DNA of 64,000 nt from Pelagimonas sp050633425 (GCF_050633425.1 NZ_JBOEGM010000022.1:62001-126000); one strand, 5' to 3'. Counted from the first letter of the stretch, positions 43,289-53,168 are shown. Notes: generated by a model not told the origin, from the letters alone. Numbers and translations: made by a program.

Positions 43289-43635
43289 TGATTGCCGTGA
43301 TTTTTGAAGTGCAGATCAAAGATGGCGAAACGGATCGGTATCTTGAGATCGCTGCGGATTTGAAACGGCATCTGGAGCAGGTCGACGGCTTTGTGTCGGT
43401 TGAGCGGTTTCAAAGCCTGACAACACCGGGCAAATTGCTGTCACTCTCGTTTTTTCGGGATGCTGAGGCGGTGATGCGCTGGCGTCAGCTTGAGCAACAC
43501 CGCGAGGCCCAGGCGATTGGACGGGCCGAGGTGTTTGCAGGCTATCGGCTGCGGGTCACGCAGGTTTTGCGCGACTACGGTATGGACGCCCGCGATGAGG
43601 CCCCCGCCGACAGTCAGGATCGTCACGGCAGGTGA
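43285..43635 (+). CDS. Antibiotic biosynthesis monooxygenase-like protein
   Basis: 116 residues from ATG 43285 within the NIPSNAP stop (ATGA). ABM-type fold: IAVIFEVQIKDGETDRYLEI, EQVDGFVSVERFQSLTTPGK and WRQLEQHREAQAIGRAEVFA. Members oxidise polyketide-type or quinol substrates without cofactors, or are simply related binding proteins. Polar C-terminal tail. Probably a partner of NIPSNAP. Confidence 0.88.
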   Translation: MMIAVIFEVQIKDGETDRYLEIAADLKRHLEQVDGFVSVERFQSLTTPGKLLSLSFFRDAEAVMRWRQLEQHREAQAIGRAEVFAGYRLRVTQVLRDYGMDARDEAPADSQDRHGR

Positions 43636-43848
43636 GCAAACGCCAAGGAGGCAAGCGGGTGCGATGGCATTTGCTTGACCTCGTCGCGGCATCATGGTTC
43701 TGAGCCGAAGAGCGCGAAATTGCACCGAAACGAATTGCGAGAACTTCTTAAGCTCTTTCGGAATGTGAAACTTTGTTGCGCTTGCAAGAAATAATATTGC
43801 GCGCGTGCCGCAGGGTGCTATAACAATCGCGAATTGCAGGGGAAGACT

Positions 43849-44349
43849 ATGCCAACGCACCGGCTTGATCCGATTGACCGTATGATTCTGGCTGAGTTGC
43901 AGACAGATGGGCGGATGACGAACGTAGAACTGGCCCGCCGGGTTGGCATCTCTGCGCCGCCCTGTTTGCGCCGGGTTCGGACACTCGAAGAGCAGGGGTT
44001 TATCAAAGGCTATCACGCCGAAGTGGACGCCCGCGAGCTTGGCTTTGAAGTGCAGGTTTTTGCCAGCGTCGGTTTGCAAAGCCAGGCAGAGACAGATTTG
44101 CGGGCGTTCGAAGAGCGGTGCCGTGATTGGCCGCTGGTGCGCGAATGCCATATGCTAAATGGTGAGGTGGATTTCATCCTGAAATGTGTCGCGCCGGATC
44201 TGTCGACCTTTCAGACATTTTTGACGGGTGATCTTTTGACGGCACCGAATGTGGCGAGCGTCAAAACATCGCTGGTCATTCGCGGTGCCAAAGACGAACC
44301 GGGCGTTCCGTTTGATGTTTTGGAAGAGCGCCTAAGCCGGAACGCCTAG
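43849..44349 (+). CDS. Lrp/AsnC-family regulator
   Basis: 166 residues from ATG 43849 (AGGGGAAG upstream). N-terminal helix-turn-helix: DRMILAELQTDGRMTNVELA and RRVGISAPPCLRRVRTLEEQ, then the RAM ligand/oligomer domain with GYHAEVDARELGFEVQVF, VRECHMLNGEVDFILKCVA and VASVKTSLVIRGAK. Typical length. Amino-acid responsive regulator of unknown target; no neighbouring operon in the same direction. Confidence 0.93.
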   Translation: MPTHRLDPIDRMILAELQTDGRMTNVELARRVGISAPPCLRRVRTLEEQGFIKGYHAEVDARELGFEVQVFASVGLQSQAETDLRAFEERCRDWPLVRECHMLNGEVDFILKCVAPDLSTFQTFLTGDLLTAPNVASVKTSLVIRGAKDEPGVPFDVLEERLSRNA

Positions 44350-44643
44350 GGCGCGATTTAGCCTCGGGTCTTGGGGCGCATAGCGACTTATATATTGGCC
44401 ATTTCGTGGGCTTTGGGTTTGCTTCTCCCCAGGCAATTCAATGAAGCGCTGGGCACAAATATCCGCACAGCAAGTGGTGGCGTTGGGGGTATGGTTTAGA
44501 AAACGAGTGTAATAATCTCAAATGGATTGCTCTCGATTGGAAACCGCCGGGCCACTTTGCCAAACTATCCCATTAGCACATTGGGACAAATTAAGTGCCG
44601 CCACACTCATTGGTCAAAATACTGGCATCGTCTCCTGATACGC
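44350..44643. other. Gap at left edge of the accessory zone
   Basis: About 290 bp with falling G+C after the Lrp gene. No start with ribosome binding site and no recognisable product on either strand. Confidence 0.5.
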
Positions 44644-45087
44644 TCATGTTTCGATGAGATGGGTGGCGCTCTCATGGTCAACGGGCGCAAAGCCAATTGC
44701 CTGGTAAAACGTGTCCGCGTTGCTGTCAGAAGTCCGAAGTCTGATGATGCCAAAGTTAGGTTTGCTACGTTGAAGAAGGTCTTTCACCAGCGCAGAGCCA
44801 AGGCCTTTTGCTCGAAATTCCGACAATATGTAAACGTGGCGCAGTCGTCCAACATCTTGATCAACATAGGGGTCTTGATTGATCCCACCACACCCAACCA
44901 GCATGTCGTCGTAAAAGACACCGCAAAAGCATTCGCCTGATTTGTCAAACTTGTTCCGGCCAGACTTGGCCTCAGCGATCAGGCGGTCCATGAAAGCATA
45001 TCCCAGTTGGCTGGCCTCCGCAGCGAGAAGCCCAAGCGGTGCCACCAGCGGGTTCATAGGCGATATTCTGGTCTTAGGACGCATCAT
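44644..45087 (-). CDS. GNAT acetyltransferase
   Basis: 147 residues (alternative internal starts at 45057). The core has CGGINQDPYVDQDVGRLRHV, ILSEFRAKGLGSALVKDLLQ (acetyl-CoA loop) and NADTFYQAIGFAPVDHESATH. Close in style to small-molecule GNATs of Acetyltransf_1 type. Acceptor unknown. No ribosome binding site strong enough to fix the start. Confidence 0.85.
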   Translation of the reverse strand: MMRPKTRISPMNPLVAPLGLLAAEASQLGYAFMDRLIAEAKSGRNKFDKSGECFCGVFYDDMLVGCGGINQDPYVDQDVGRLRHVYILSEFRAKGLGSALVKDLLQRSKPNFGIIRLRTSDSNADTFYQAIGFAPVDHESATHLIET

Positions 45088-45467
45088 CTAGCGCTTAGCG
45101 ATTGATTAGGCCGCTGTCCACAAAACCCGCTTAGCCGCCCGCCGCCCTCTAAACACGCTGGTTCTATAGATCAAACTTGTCGGATGTCGGCAGTGTGTCC
45201 AAGGCGGCTCTTTATGCAGGTAGCAGCATAGATCAGATCCCGATCTCATTGATTGTGGGACGATGCCGCCGTTGGTGTAATCCGCTCAATCCATCGCTTT
45301 TGCGGACTGTAGTCACGCGTAAATCGAGAATCCCATTATAAACTGGCTTCTCACCGGATCTCAAAGGCGGAACGGCAACTACAAAAGGAACGATCCTCTG
45401 CCTTGGACATCGAGCTAAACAAGACCAAGATTTATGAGGCATCTTGCCATGTACCATCACTGAAACC
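45088..45467. other. Gene-poor stretch
   Basis: 380 bp without a supported gene. A small minus frame (45233-45460) lacks any family resemblance. A 20-nt segment at 45172-45191 recurs with one change at 58525-58544, also in a gap, suggesting remnants of a dispersed element. Confidence 0.5.
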
Positions 45468-45917
45468 CTAAAGCTTTTTGAAGGCTTCAGTGCTCTCCTT
45501 CAGCCCGGTGAGCAGCCCACGCATTCCCCTTCTGTATGCTGGCAGCACAATTGCCCTGTCCAGGAGGCGTCCTACAAAGCCAAATTTCAGCGCGTAGTCT
45601 GGCGATACTGAGACAACGGCCCTTTCTCCCTTTGCCTTGAGTGTGAACCTGATATCCGCCGAGCGGAACGGGAGCGTCGAGCGAGTGATGCGAAAGGTTA
45701 TAGCGCGCTCTGGTTCAAATTGGACAACCTCTTCGTCCAGATTGTGTTTACCATCGATGTCACAAACGCGCGTTGCGCCAAGTCCGATGGAGTTATTTGT
45801 GGCCTGTGATCCGACAAGGCCGGGGTTCCAATCCGCAATGGAGCCAATGTCTGCAAGCGTCGCCCACACTTTTGCGACAGGGGCATCGATTTCAATTGTT
45901 TCGGTGAAAGTGCTCAT
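45468..45917 (-). CDS. SRPBCC-family protein
   Basis: 149 residues from ATG 45917, the family start (STFTETIEIDAPVAKVWATL). Continues ADIGSIADWNPGLVGSQATN and FEPERAITFRITRSTLPFRS, ends with RRGMRGLLTGLKESTEAF. The START/polyketide-cyclase fold binds hydrophobic ligands. Divergent from an AraC regulator at 46036, which probably controls it. Confidence 0.88.
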   Translation of the reverse strand: MSTFTETIEIDAPVAKVWATLADIGSIADWNPGLVGSQATNNSIGLGATRVCDIDGKHNLDEEVVQFEPERAITFRITRSTLPFRSADIRFTLKAKGERAVVSVSPDYALKFGFVGRLLDRAIVLPAYRRGMRGLLTGLKESTEAFKKL

Positions 45918-46035
45918 AGCTCGGTCTCTCTTTGTTGGTTCGTGCTGTATGTGTTTCTGGCTGTCTGGCGGCAAATTTTGCATGACCACTTCCGAAGCTA
46001 ATTTGATAAATCGCGCTGAAGTGTTAGGTTTATGA

Positions 46036-47040
46036 ATGGCAAGGCTTAGCTCAAACATATTGGCGTTCAGGATTGCGATAGCCGCGCAGGAAGGTGCGGA
46101 TATCGATGGGATTCTAAATGCATCGGGCGTACCGTCAGGACTGATGCGAGGAGAGCCACCCTACGTTGATCTTCAAACTGAGCGGCGCGTTTGGAACGTT
46201 ATCGTCGAGGCGACTGGCAGAGATGACATCGGTCTTGTCTGCGGCCAGCGGTTTCCGACGCAAGCCAATGGTATGCTCGGTTATGTAATGGCGAACGCAC
46301 CAACGATCCGGGTCGCAGTTGAAAAGTGCTGTTCGTATCAGCGTGTACTTGGGGATTCGATGGGAATGGTCTGTGAGCGCGGTCCCACTACAACGCGCAT
46401 TTCGATCGCGCAGTGGAGCCCTTGGCACGATACCTTACGCTATACTGTTGATACCTTCATGGCCGCGATCCTTAGCTGGACGAGCGCCAATGCGCCTGCA
46501 CCTGTTTGCCCTCTTCGTGTGGGATTTCGGTATGAGCGGCCAGATGATGTATCGCCCTATGAAGCTCTCTTTGCGCCTGCGCCAGTCGCCTTCGGTGCTG
46601 ATGACAGTTACCAGATTTATGAAAACTCTGCTTTGGATCAGCCTGTCATTGGCGCAAGCCAAGGTGTCTTTGCTGTCTTCGAAGACAAGGTACAGCGCTT
46701 GCTGAGCGATCTGGAACGCGGAGATACTTGGGCCTTTCGGGTACGCCAGCGCATCTTGGAGGCGTTGAAAGGTGAGGCACCGAGCGTCGAGAGGATTGCT
46801 GCTGAACTGGCCGTCAGCGTGCGGAAGTTGCAGCAAAGACTGTCGGAAGAAAGCACCAGCTATTCCAATCTACTAACAGACGCCCGACGCGATCTAGCCG
46901 AGGAATTCTTGAAAGCGGGAGAGGTAGGCAATGACGAGATTGCCTACCTTCTAGGATACTCTGAGGTGTCCGTCTTTTCACGGTCGTTCAAAAAATGGAC
47001 TGGGCAGACACCCAGCGAATTTCGGGCGGCCAACGCTTAG
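46036..47040 (+). CDS. AraC-family regulator with arabinose-binding-like N-domain
   Basis: 334 residues. The N-terminal ~200 residues are of the Arabinose_bd type (GILNASGVPSGLM, DDIGLVCGQRFPTQANGMLG, RVGFRYERPDDVSPYEALF), and the C-terminal AraC domain has RIAAELAVSVRKLQQRLSEE and NDEIAYLLGYSEVSVFSRSFKKWTGQTPSEF. Such regulators include OruR and QhpR. Likely target: the divergent SRPBCC gene and perhaps the convergent epimerase, whose stop it overlaps by four bases. Confidence 0.92.
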   Translation: MARLSSNILAFRIAIAAQEGADIDGILNASGVPSGLMRGEPPYVDLQTERRVWNVIVEATGRDDIGLVCGQRFPTQANGMLGYVMANAPTIRVAVEKCCSYQRVLGDSMGMVCERGPTTTRISIAQWSPWHDTLRYTVDTFMAAILSWTSANAPAPVCPLRVGFRYERPDDVSPYEALFAPAPVAFGADDSYQIYENSALDQPVIGASQGVFAVFEDKVQRLLSDLERGDTWAFRVRQRILEALKGEAPSVERIAAELAVSVRKLQQRLSEESTSYSNLLTDARRDLAEEFLKAGEVGNDEIAYLLGYSEVSVFSRSFKKWTGQTPSEFRAANA

Positions 47041-48224
47041 GTTGTCTTGGAAAAACGGCTCCTTAGGTGGTTCGTCAGTTTGTGAAGACCCGGCGTCCAA
47101 TAAATGCCCGCGGCGACTGCCAAGTAAGGCAGGAAGCCCTCAAGCGCGGGAACCTGCGATGCTAAAATCGCAAGTATTGCCGGAAAGACGCCGATGGCGA
47201 CGTTGTCGACCACAAACCTCACTGCGCCGTCGATCCGGCCCATTCGCCGCGCCTTGCTTTTGGCAAGGGCACCAGTGCCATTCGCCTTGAACCAAGCAAG
47301 CGTGTCCGCGATCGCCGTGTTCATCGGTGTCAGCTTGAAATCTGGATGCGAAGCGCGGAATTTTTCATCATTCAAGATCACGCTGGTCTCATACTTGTAA
47401 GACATCGTTGCCACTTCGCGCATCAACGGGATCCCACGACCAAGCAGGGAGAGCATGAATTTTGGAACCACGCTGACCTTTGCCTGCACGCCCGCAACTC
47501 CTGCGATTTGCTCCAGCCAGATCTGGATCGATGGCACCAGCGTTCCCCCTATGTTGACTACTTCGTACGTTTTGCGATCACGATCTTGGGTCAAGGCGAC
47601 AATTGCCCGGCCTGCATCAGGTGCGTAGAGCAGCTGTTGTGCGGGCTCAGTAGAAATGAGCCACGGCATGGCCTTGCCTTTCAACGCGTTTTCGAAAACG
47701 GGTGCAAACTGTTTGTTGGTGACATTTGGCCCCCAAATCTCGGCCATCCGAACAATGAGCGTGCGGATGCGACCCTGATTTGCTGCGCGCTGCAGCATCT
47801 TTTCCAGATCGACCCGAACCTTGCCAAGTGGGGCGGATGGGTTGAACGGCGTGATCTCACTGATTGGTTGGTCCGTTTTGCCGAAGTTGTAGTTATTGCC
47901 TGGGAAAATCACGGTCGCGCCAGAACGCTCGGCGGCGTTGATGACGTTTCTTGTCATCACTGGCATCGCTGTTTCCCAGTGTTCATAAGACGCATTAGCG
48001 CCATGGAATATGAATTCCGTGCCTTCTGCGATGTTGTTCAACAAGGCGGTGTCGTTCAAGTCACCTTCAACAATAGTGAAGCCGTTTGTGTTTTCAAACA
48101 GTGCTACCGCTTTTCTGCGGTCGCGAACTAAGAGCGTCGCGTGTAAGCCTGCGTCTTGCAATGCTTTTGCAAAAGCGTGCCCAAGAGCACCCGTGGCACC
48201 GATGATGAGATATTTGCTGGTCAT
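47037..48224 (-). CDS. NAD(P)-dependent epimerase with C-terminal membrane domain
   Basis: 395 residues from ATG 48224. Rossmann GATGALGHAFAKALQDAG at residues 8-25, the short-chain catalytic region is unusual (FPGNNYNFGKTD in place of YxxxK with a nearby Tyr), and VRMAEIWGPN closes the substrate loop. After residue ~335 a hydrophobic part (FVVDNVAIGVFPAILAILAS, FLPYLAVAAGIYW) should anchor it in the membrane. Resembles extended SDRs acting on sugars or steroid-like compounds. Substrate not predictable. Confidence 0.85.
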   Translation of the reverse strand: MTSKYLIIGATGALGHAFAKALQDAGLHATLLVRDRRKAVALFENTNGFTIVEGDLNDTALLNNIAEGTEFIFHGANASYEHWETAMPVMTRNVINAAERSGATVIFPGNNYNFGKTDQPISEITPFNPSAPLGKVRVDLEKMLQRAANQGRIRTLIVRMAEIWGPNVTNKQFAPVFENALKGKAMPWLISTEPAQQLLYAPDAGRAIVALTQDRDRKTYEVVNIGGTLVPSIQIWLEQIAGVAGVQAKVSVVPKFMLSLLGRGIPLMREVATMSYKYETSVILNDEKFRASHPDFKLTPMNTAIADTLAWFKANGTGALAKSKARRMGRIDGAVRFVVDNVAIGVFPAILAILASQVPALEGFLPYLAVAAGIYWTPGLHKLTNHLRSRFSKTT

Positions 48225-48401
48225 TGGTCTATGTTTCCTGATCTGAATTAGGGCGCGGTAGAGCCCGATAGACAGACTGTAGTGCGGCCCGTCCGATTTG
48301 AGATTGGCAGGTCGCGCAGATGAATTGACCAAACGCGCAGCATCAACCGCGACGAAAAAAAGCGGACCGAGGCCCGCCTTTTCGATCATCGTTGGGAACG
48401 C

Positions 48402-48752
48402 TCAGAACTCGGGACTAAAGCCCATTGCAACGAACGCTTCCCTCGGTTTGTGGACGACCAGTGCACGCTCCGAGAATTGGCGGAATGGTATGTGCCATCC
48501 GAAGAGCTCGAAAGTGATCAAGCCCGTTGTCCCGTCCACCAGTACATTGATAACGTATCCGCGCTTAGCAATGCCGTTTGGGGTTTTGTCCATCGCATAC
48601 CAGTCAACCGGGTCGCCGGTGACGCCTTCGTATGGCGCTTCATAGCCGCCTTGGGTCTTATCGAAGTCGGTGATGTCCAGATATAGCCCGATCGCCACCA
48701 ACGTGACCGATAAAAAGCCAATGATTGCCATGGGGTAAATGAAGTAACTCAT
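48402..48752 (-). CDS. Small membrane protein of unknown function
   Basis: 116 residues with one N-terminal membrane helix (FIYPMAIIGFLSVTLVAIGLYL). The soluble part contains GGYEAPYEGVTGDPVDWYAM and KRGYVINVLVDGTTGLITFE. Starts in the ATGA overlap with the GNAT gene upstream, so co-expressed with it. No family recognised. Confidence 0.7.
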   Translation of the reverse strand: MSYFIYPMAIIGFLSVTLVAIGLYLDITDFDKTQGGYEAPYEGVTGDPVDWYAMDKTPNGIAKRGYVINVLVDGTTGLITFELFGWHIPFRQFSERALVVHKPREAFVAMGFSPEF

Positions 48753-49195
48753 ACTGCCACCTCCGCATGTTTGGCCACGATAGCAAGGCGCAAAACGGTT
48801 TCACCAGTTGCTTCGTGGATCGATGACCCAATCCCGCGAAAGCCGTAGCTGTCATAAAACCGGCGTCCGACTGTATTGCGTTCGAACACTTCGACCTCAA
48901 GCGTATCGAACTGTTTTGCCGCATCGTCCACCAATGCTCTGCCAAGCCCACGTCCATGCAGTTCAGGGTCAAGGAACAGGCCACCGATCTCGTTACCGAT
49001 CATTGCGATGAAGCCGGCCACTTCTCCGTCCCACTCCATCACGCGAGTCTGGGCGTTGACTAGGTAAATATTGCGGAGGTTCTCCGCTTCATCCGCGATG
49101 AAGTCGTTGGCAAGAAAGGGGTGTGCAACGGCAGTTGCAACTTTCCAGACGTCTACAACGGCATCGGCATCCTTGGTTTTGTAGTTACGTATCAT
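48749..49195 (-). CDS. GNAT acetyltransferase
   Basis: 148 residues from ATG 49195 (MIRNYKTKDADAVVDVWKVA). Loop FLDPELHGRGLGRALVDDAA binds acetyl-CoA; ERNTVGRRFYDSYGFRGIGS is the usual C-terminal part. Resembles YjaB/PhnO-type N-acetyltransferases. Coupled by a four-base overlap to the following membrane-protein gene. Confidence 0.9.
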   Translation of the reverse strand: MIRNYKTKDADAVVDVWKVATAVAHPFLANDFIADEAENLRNIYLVNAQTRVMEWDGEVAGFIAMIGNEIGGLFLDPELHGRGLGRALVDDAAKQFDTLEVEVFERNTVGRRFYDSYGFRGIGSSIHEATGETVLRLAIVAKHAEVAV

Positions 49196-49382
49196 TGGTT
49201 TCTGTCCTAGATTGTTGATGCTGGGAATTTGGCGCAGGCAAACGTTTTGCGACATGACAGAACGTGCGAGGAGTTTGACAAAACGTGCATAGCAACCGGT
49301 TGTGATCATCGCGCTCCAACCAGTTCCACAGGTCTTCATTCCTCTGTGGATTATCGAACAAGAAAGAGTACGATCGTTAGAT

Positions 49383-50105
49383 CTAAGGCAGTTTCATGAT
49401 GGTTGCGGTCAGGAACAATACGGCGTGCAGGCCCATATGTGCACTGAATGCAGCCTCGAGACTCGCCCGCGTATACGCATAGCCGAAGATAAGACCTGAT
49501 ATAAGATTAAGGCCAAAGGTTCTGACAATGGTGACGCTTCCCGGCTCTGGAGACACTAGAAAAAGGGCCGGTAAGTGTCCAACTGCAAATAATGCAGCCG
49601 TCACAACGACCGCCATCTGCAACGCGAAGCGGTGCTGCAACAGTTTTGAAAGACCAAGCGCAATTAGGCTCAAAAGACCCCAGCGCATGATGATTTCTTC
49701 AGTAATTCCGCCGTAGAATATACCGATGGCCAGATTGGACAGATCCGCGGCTTCATACAGTGTTTTCAAGTCACTTTCGTCAGTGCGCCACACCGAAACG
49801 GTGGTTTGGTCGAGAACACCAAGCAGTAGACCAACAACCGCGCCGAGCAGAAGAAAGAACAAGAGCTGTGTTGGAGACCAAGCGTCACCAAGAAATAATC
49901 CTGATTTCAAATTCATCCTAGGCGCTGCGAAACACCCCACCAGAGTAAAGACCAGAAGCAGAACAAGCGGGTTCACAGCCAAAGCGATCGCCGGAATACC
50001 AGACGGTGATGTGACTAGCGTCACAAGCGCGAGCAGACCGGGTAGGCTGATCATGATCGCAGTCAGCAGTTTCCCGGAGTTTTTTGAGACAAAAGACACT
50101 ATCAT
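49383..50105 (-). CDS. CPBP-family intramembrane metalloprotease
   Basis: 240 residues, about seven helices. The conserved motifs are present in order: GGITEEIIMRWGLL (EExxxR), FAVGHLPALF (second motif, His) and SAHMGLHAVLFL (HxxxN position with His). Relatives include Rce1 and bacteriocin-immunity proteins. Intact and on the same strand as the neighbouring serine hydrolase remnant. Substrate unknown. Confidence 0.9.
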   Translation of the reverse strand: MIVSFVSKNSGKLLTAIMISLPGLLALVTLVTSPSGIPAIALAVNPLVLLLVFTLVGCFAAPRMNLKSGLFLGDAWSPTQLLFFLLLGAVVGLLLGVLDQTTVSVWRTDESDLKTLYEAADLSNLAIGIFYGGITEEIIMRWGLLSLIALGLSKLLQHRFALQMAVVVTAALFAVGHLPALFLVSPEPGSVTIVRTFGLNLISGLIFGYAYTRASLEAAFSAHMGLHAVLFLTATIMKLP

Positions 50106-50246
50106 ATCTCCCGTTGTGAAAGAGTTCTGTAGGGGATTTTGAATCTACCTGTCATGCGCAGACGAGCAGGTGACATAGTGTTGGCGCGAACCGATAGCTA
50201 CAATCGTGCGATGCGAGGTGCCATTGTTTTGCAGCACCCCCTGGCA

Positions 50247-51438
50247 TCACCATTCACCACTGAAATAACGCGCAACAATATCTGCAATCCCGATAACCGG
50301 GGCATCTGTTCCGCTTGCGAGAACGGCAATCGAAAGGCCTTGTGCGGGATAAACCCTCACCACAGCAGCAAAGCCCGGGCCACCTCCGCGATGTTGCAAC
50401 CATTGTGCCGCCGCATTCCGTTCGAACCAGCCTAGGGAGAAATTTTCTGGACCCGGCGCAATCATCAATCGCACCGTATCGTCATTTTGAAGAACAGAGC
50501 CCTTTACTATAGTAGCAGCGCCCAAAAGCGCGGCGTCTCGTGCGGATGCAATTAAACCAGTTGGTGGAGTCGCTTTGATGTAGACACGGTTCAGCCACCA
50601 AATCCGCCTATCCCTTTCCCTGACCAGATCATTGAGATCGGCAAAATAGGGAAGGAGCGGAGTGAAAAAATGCACTAAGGGGTGCGACCCGAGTGCTTCG
50701 TTTTCTGGTTGTAGTTCGCCAAAGACAAAGCTGCTGGATGTCATGCCGGCCGGTTTCAGTACGCGCTCCGAGACCACTTCTTCATACGCTTGTCGGCTCA
50801 CCGCCTCGATAATCGCGCCAAGCACCATGTATCCGAGATTGCTGTAGCTTCGGTCGCGACCCGGTTGGAAATCAAGCTCGTGGTAGGCCGGTATCTTTTG
50901 GCGCAAGAACGCTGTTTGATCTGGCAGGCCCTCGTCATACTGCAGCCACCCAAAAACCGCCGGAAGGGTGTCACGAAGACCCGAAGTGTGCCGCAAAAGG
51001 TCTCGGGTCGTCATGCGATTTTCTGCGTCTTCGTGTATGTCCAGCCAAGGCAAAATTTCCGTAACCGGAAGGTCGAGATCCAGTTTTTGATCCTCGGCCA
51101 GCGTCAAGATCGTCAGAGCCGTCGCAAGTTTGGTAACAGACCAAATGTGATAGCGTGTCTGGGGCGTTGCCTTTTGGTCCCTATAGGGATTTGCGCTTCC
51201 TGACGTCATTTCACATGCAACTTCGCCGTTTTTGAACGACAGCGATCGATATCGCGGTGGCAGCTTGCGCTAAAACGATGTTGTCGAGCCACACTACGAG
51301 GTGATCGCGATCAACCGGTGCTGTAGGTACATCAGGATGGGGGACCACCATCATCCACACTGCGAACATTGGCGCAGCCAGCAGGGTGATCACGCTGACC
51401 ACCCATTTCCCCCACCGCGCGCGTGCCCGATGTCTCAT
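50247..51438 (-). pseudogene. Serine hydrolase (beta-lactamase family), frameshifted
   Basis: Two frames form one gene. 51211-51438 encodes a membrane anchor (VVSVITLLAAPMFAVWMMVV) and the first strand ending ISIAVVQK. At CAAAAACGG (51226-51235) the sense moves to the frame 50247-51209, which would read on as KNGEVACEMTSGSANP. The catalytic parts are SVTK (SxxK), YSN and HRGGGPG. Removing one base restores a normal 390-residue penicillin-binding-protein-like esterase. If real, the downstream fragment lacks the start of the domain and is unlikely to be active. Confidence 0.75.
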
Positions 51439-51555
51439 AGCTTGCCTTCAAAATTCACGTTTGATTTCGGCCGGATAGATGCGTTCTCAATGCAAAATCC
51501 TCTACCAAGGATCGGGTTATGGCCGACCGTTGCGCATGAGGCACCGCGCTTCTGG

Positions 51556-52611
51556 TTATGGTCGGGTTTCATGGACAGGGTTCCTTCCAGACAGGATGGA
51601 TAAAGCCACGGATTGAGCGTCTTGGTTAGGCGCGATTACGTCCGGCACCAGCCCCACACCTTCGATCCGTCCGCTCCCGTGACTCACATAATCGGCGACG
51701 GGCAAGAACAGGGTAAACTGATCCCCGACATCAAAGGGTTTTTGAACCAGCAGAGCGCCCGCGCTGCTATCACCGATCAACACGGCACCGCGCGCGCTTC
51801 GCAATACTTCTGCCACGAGTTCGGCAGCGCTTTGCGTTTGCCCATCGATTAAAATCGCAATTGGGCCATGGAAAATCGGATGCATAGGCGAAAAATGAAC
51901 CCTTGTAACGGCATGCGTTGCAAGCTGGTTCCAGAGACCGACAACCGATGTCCCATGCCAAGGCGTCAGCGCTTCGATCCGTGTGCGTTCCGGTATCAGC
52001 CCAGCACCCCCGGGCCATCCTCGACCCAATAGGACACCGGCATCGACACCATTAGGGATGCAGTGTCCCACCAGATGGCGCATTGCAAATGCCCCGCCGG
52101 GATTACCACGTAGATCAATGATCAGGCCCTTCGCGTCGTTTGATATGATTTCTTCGAATGCGGCCGTGATGCGCGGGCCGGTGTCTTGGCCCATGAACGT
52201 GCGAACAGAGAGACGGGCCACCGATTGGTCCCCCCCCAAAGATACGGCGTCGGGTCCGACTTGTACGGAGTCAAAGTGTCGGCCCAGCTCTGCCGCGCTG
52301 CGATGTTGGACGGATAGCACGACATGGGACAGACCGATCCGCCTGAACAGTTGTTCAAAGTCGCGACGAAATTGCTCTGGTTCTGGCGAAGCTTCGGCTA
52401 TGTCTATCAGATCAGAGAACAACGTATGCGCTTGTTGTGACGCCATCCATTCTGGATCAAAGAAGAATCTATCGAAGATGTCTTTGATGACCGAAACGGA
52501 TCGGCGGTAATCGTCAGTGTTTGCGGCACTTGGGCCAGAGAACATGGCCAAGCTTGTCGCGCTGAGCGCCTTGATAAAGGCTCGGCGATCCATCATCCGA
52601 CGGGACGGCAT
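51556..52611 (-). CDS. S41-family peptidase, Tat-exported
   Basis: About 351 residues from ATG 52611; several in-frame ATGs (52668, 52635, 52596, 52593) are possible, none with a strong ribosome binding site. N-terminus MDRRAFIKALSATSLAMFSG is a twin-arginine signal. The tail-specific protease domain has GLIIDLRGNPGGAFAMRHLV, ILIDGQTQSAAELVAEVLR with the catalytic Ser, and VLIGDSSAGALLVQK with the Lys. PDZ domain not evident. Probably periplasmic; the substrate is unknown. Confidence 0.88.
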   Translation of the reverse strand: MPSRRMMDRRAFIKALSATSLAMFSGPSAANTDDYRRSVSVIKDIFDRFFFDPEWMASQQAHTLFSDLIDIAEASPEPEQFRRDFEQLFRRIGLSHVVLSVQHRSAAELGRHFDSVQVGPDAVSLGGDQSVARLSVRTFMGQDTGPRITAAFEEIISNDAKGLIIDLRGNPGGAFAMRHLVGHCIPNGVDAGVLLGRGWPGGAGLIPERTRIEALTPWHGTSVVGLWNQLATHAVTRVHFSPMHPIFHGPIAILIDGQTQSAAELVAEVLRSARGAVLIGDSSAGALLVQKPFDVGDQFTLFLPVADYVSHGSGRIEGVGLVPDVIAPNQDAQSVALSILSGRNPVHETRP

Positions 52612-52769
52612 GGTTTTGACTGTGTGGTGGGGCATCTTGGATACTTTCGAACCGACTGACGGTTTCATCAAACGTCTAGAGTGAAGACACGGATTGTCAG
52701 TGAAGGGCATGTAAGGAACGCTCGAAGGCGCAGTCTCGAGCACAAGACCGACTGGTTCAGCGACGGTGA

Positions 52770-53168
52770 TCACTGCGGAATCGGCGGTGATAGGTGCGTG
52801 GTCTTGAAGCCCGATCGGTGTTTAAGGCCATACCCGATCGCCCGGTCAAAGCCGATATGGGCGATCCAGATCGCTACCAGCGCGATAGCCTCTGACCAAT
52901 TAGCGAACCAGCAGATCGTCCCGACCGCAGCAGGGCCGATGTAACTGTGCATCGCATTATAGGAAATCGTACCAACGCGAGAGCCGAACGCGTAACCTAG
53001 AATCGCCAAGTCAGGCGCAAGGAACAAGACCGCGAATAACGTCCAGCTTTGTTCCAAAGTGGCATAGGCAGAGATGGCTGCAAGCCCAATTGCAAAGCCT
53101 TCCAATCGCAGTAAGGGGATCAATTGGTAAATAGTGGAAAATATCGGGTTTTTAGTTTCGGTTTGCAT
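52770..53168 (-). CDS. DUF4260 membrane protein
   Basis: 132 residues, three to four hydrophobic helices. RLEGFAIGLAAISAYATLEQ, FLAPDLAILGYAFGSRVGT, YNAMHSYIGPAAVG and AHIGFDRAIGYGLKHRSGF reproduce the DUF4260 pattern with the conserved YN..H and DR..GYGLK. Function unknown; found next to other accessory genes in many Proteobacteria. Confidence 0.85.
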   Translation of the reverse strand: MQTETKNPIFSTIYQLIPLLRLEGFAIGLAAISAYATLEQSWTLFAVLFLAPDLAILGYAFGSRVGTISYNAMHSYIGPAAVGTICWFANWSEAIALVAIWIAHIGFDRAIGYGLKHRSGFKTTHLSPPIPQ

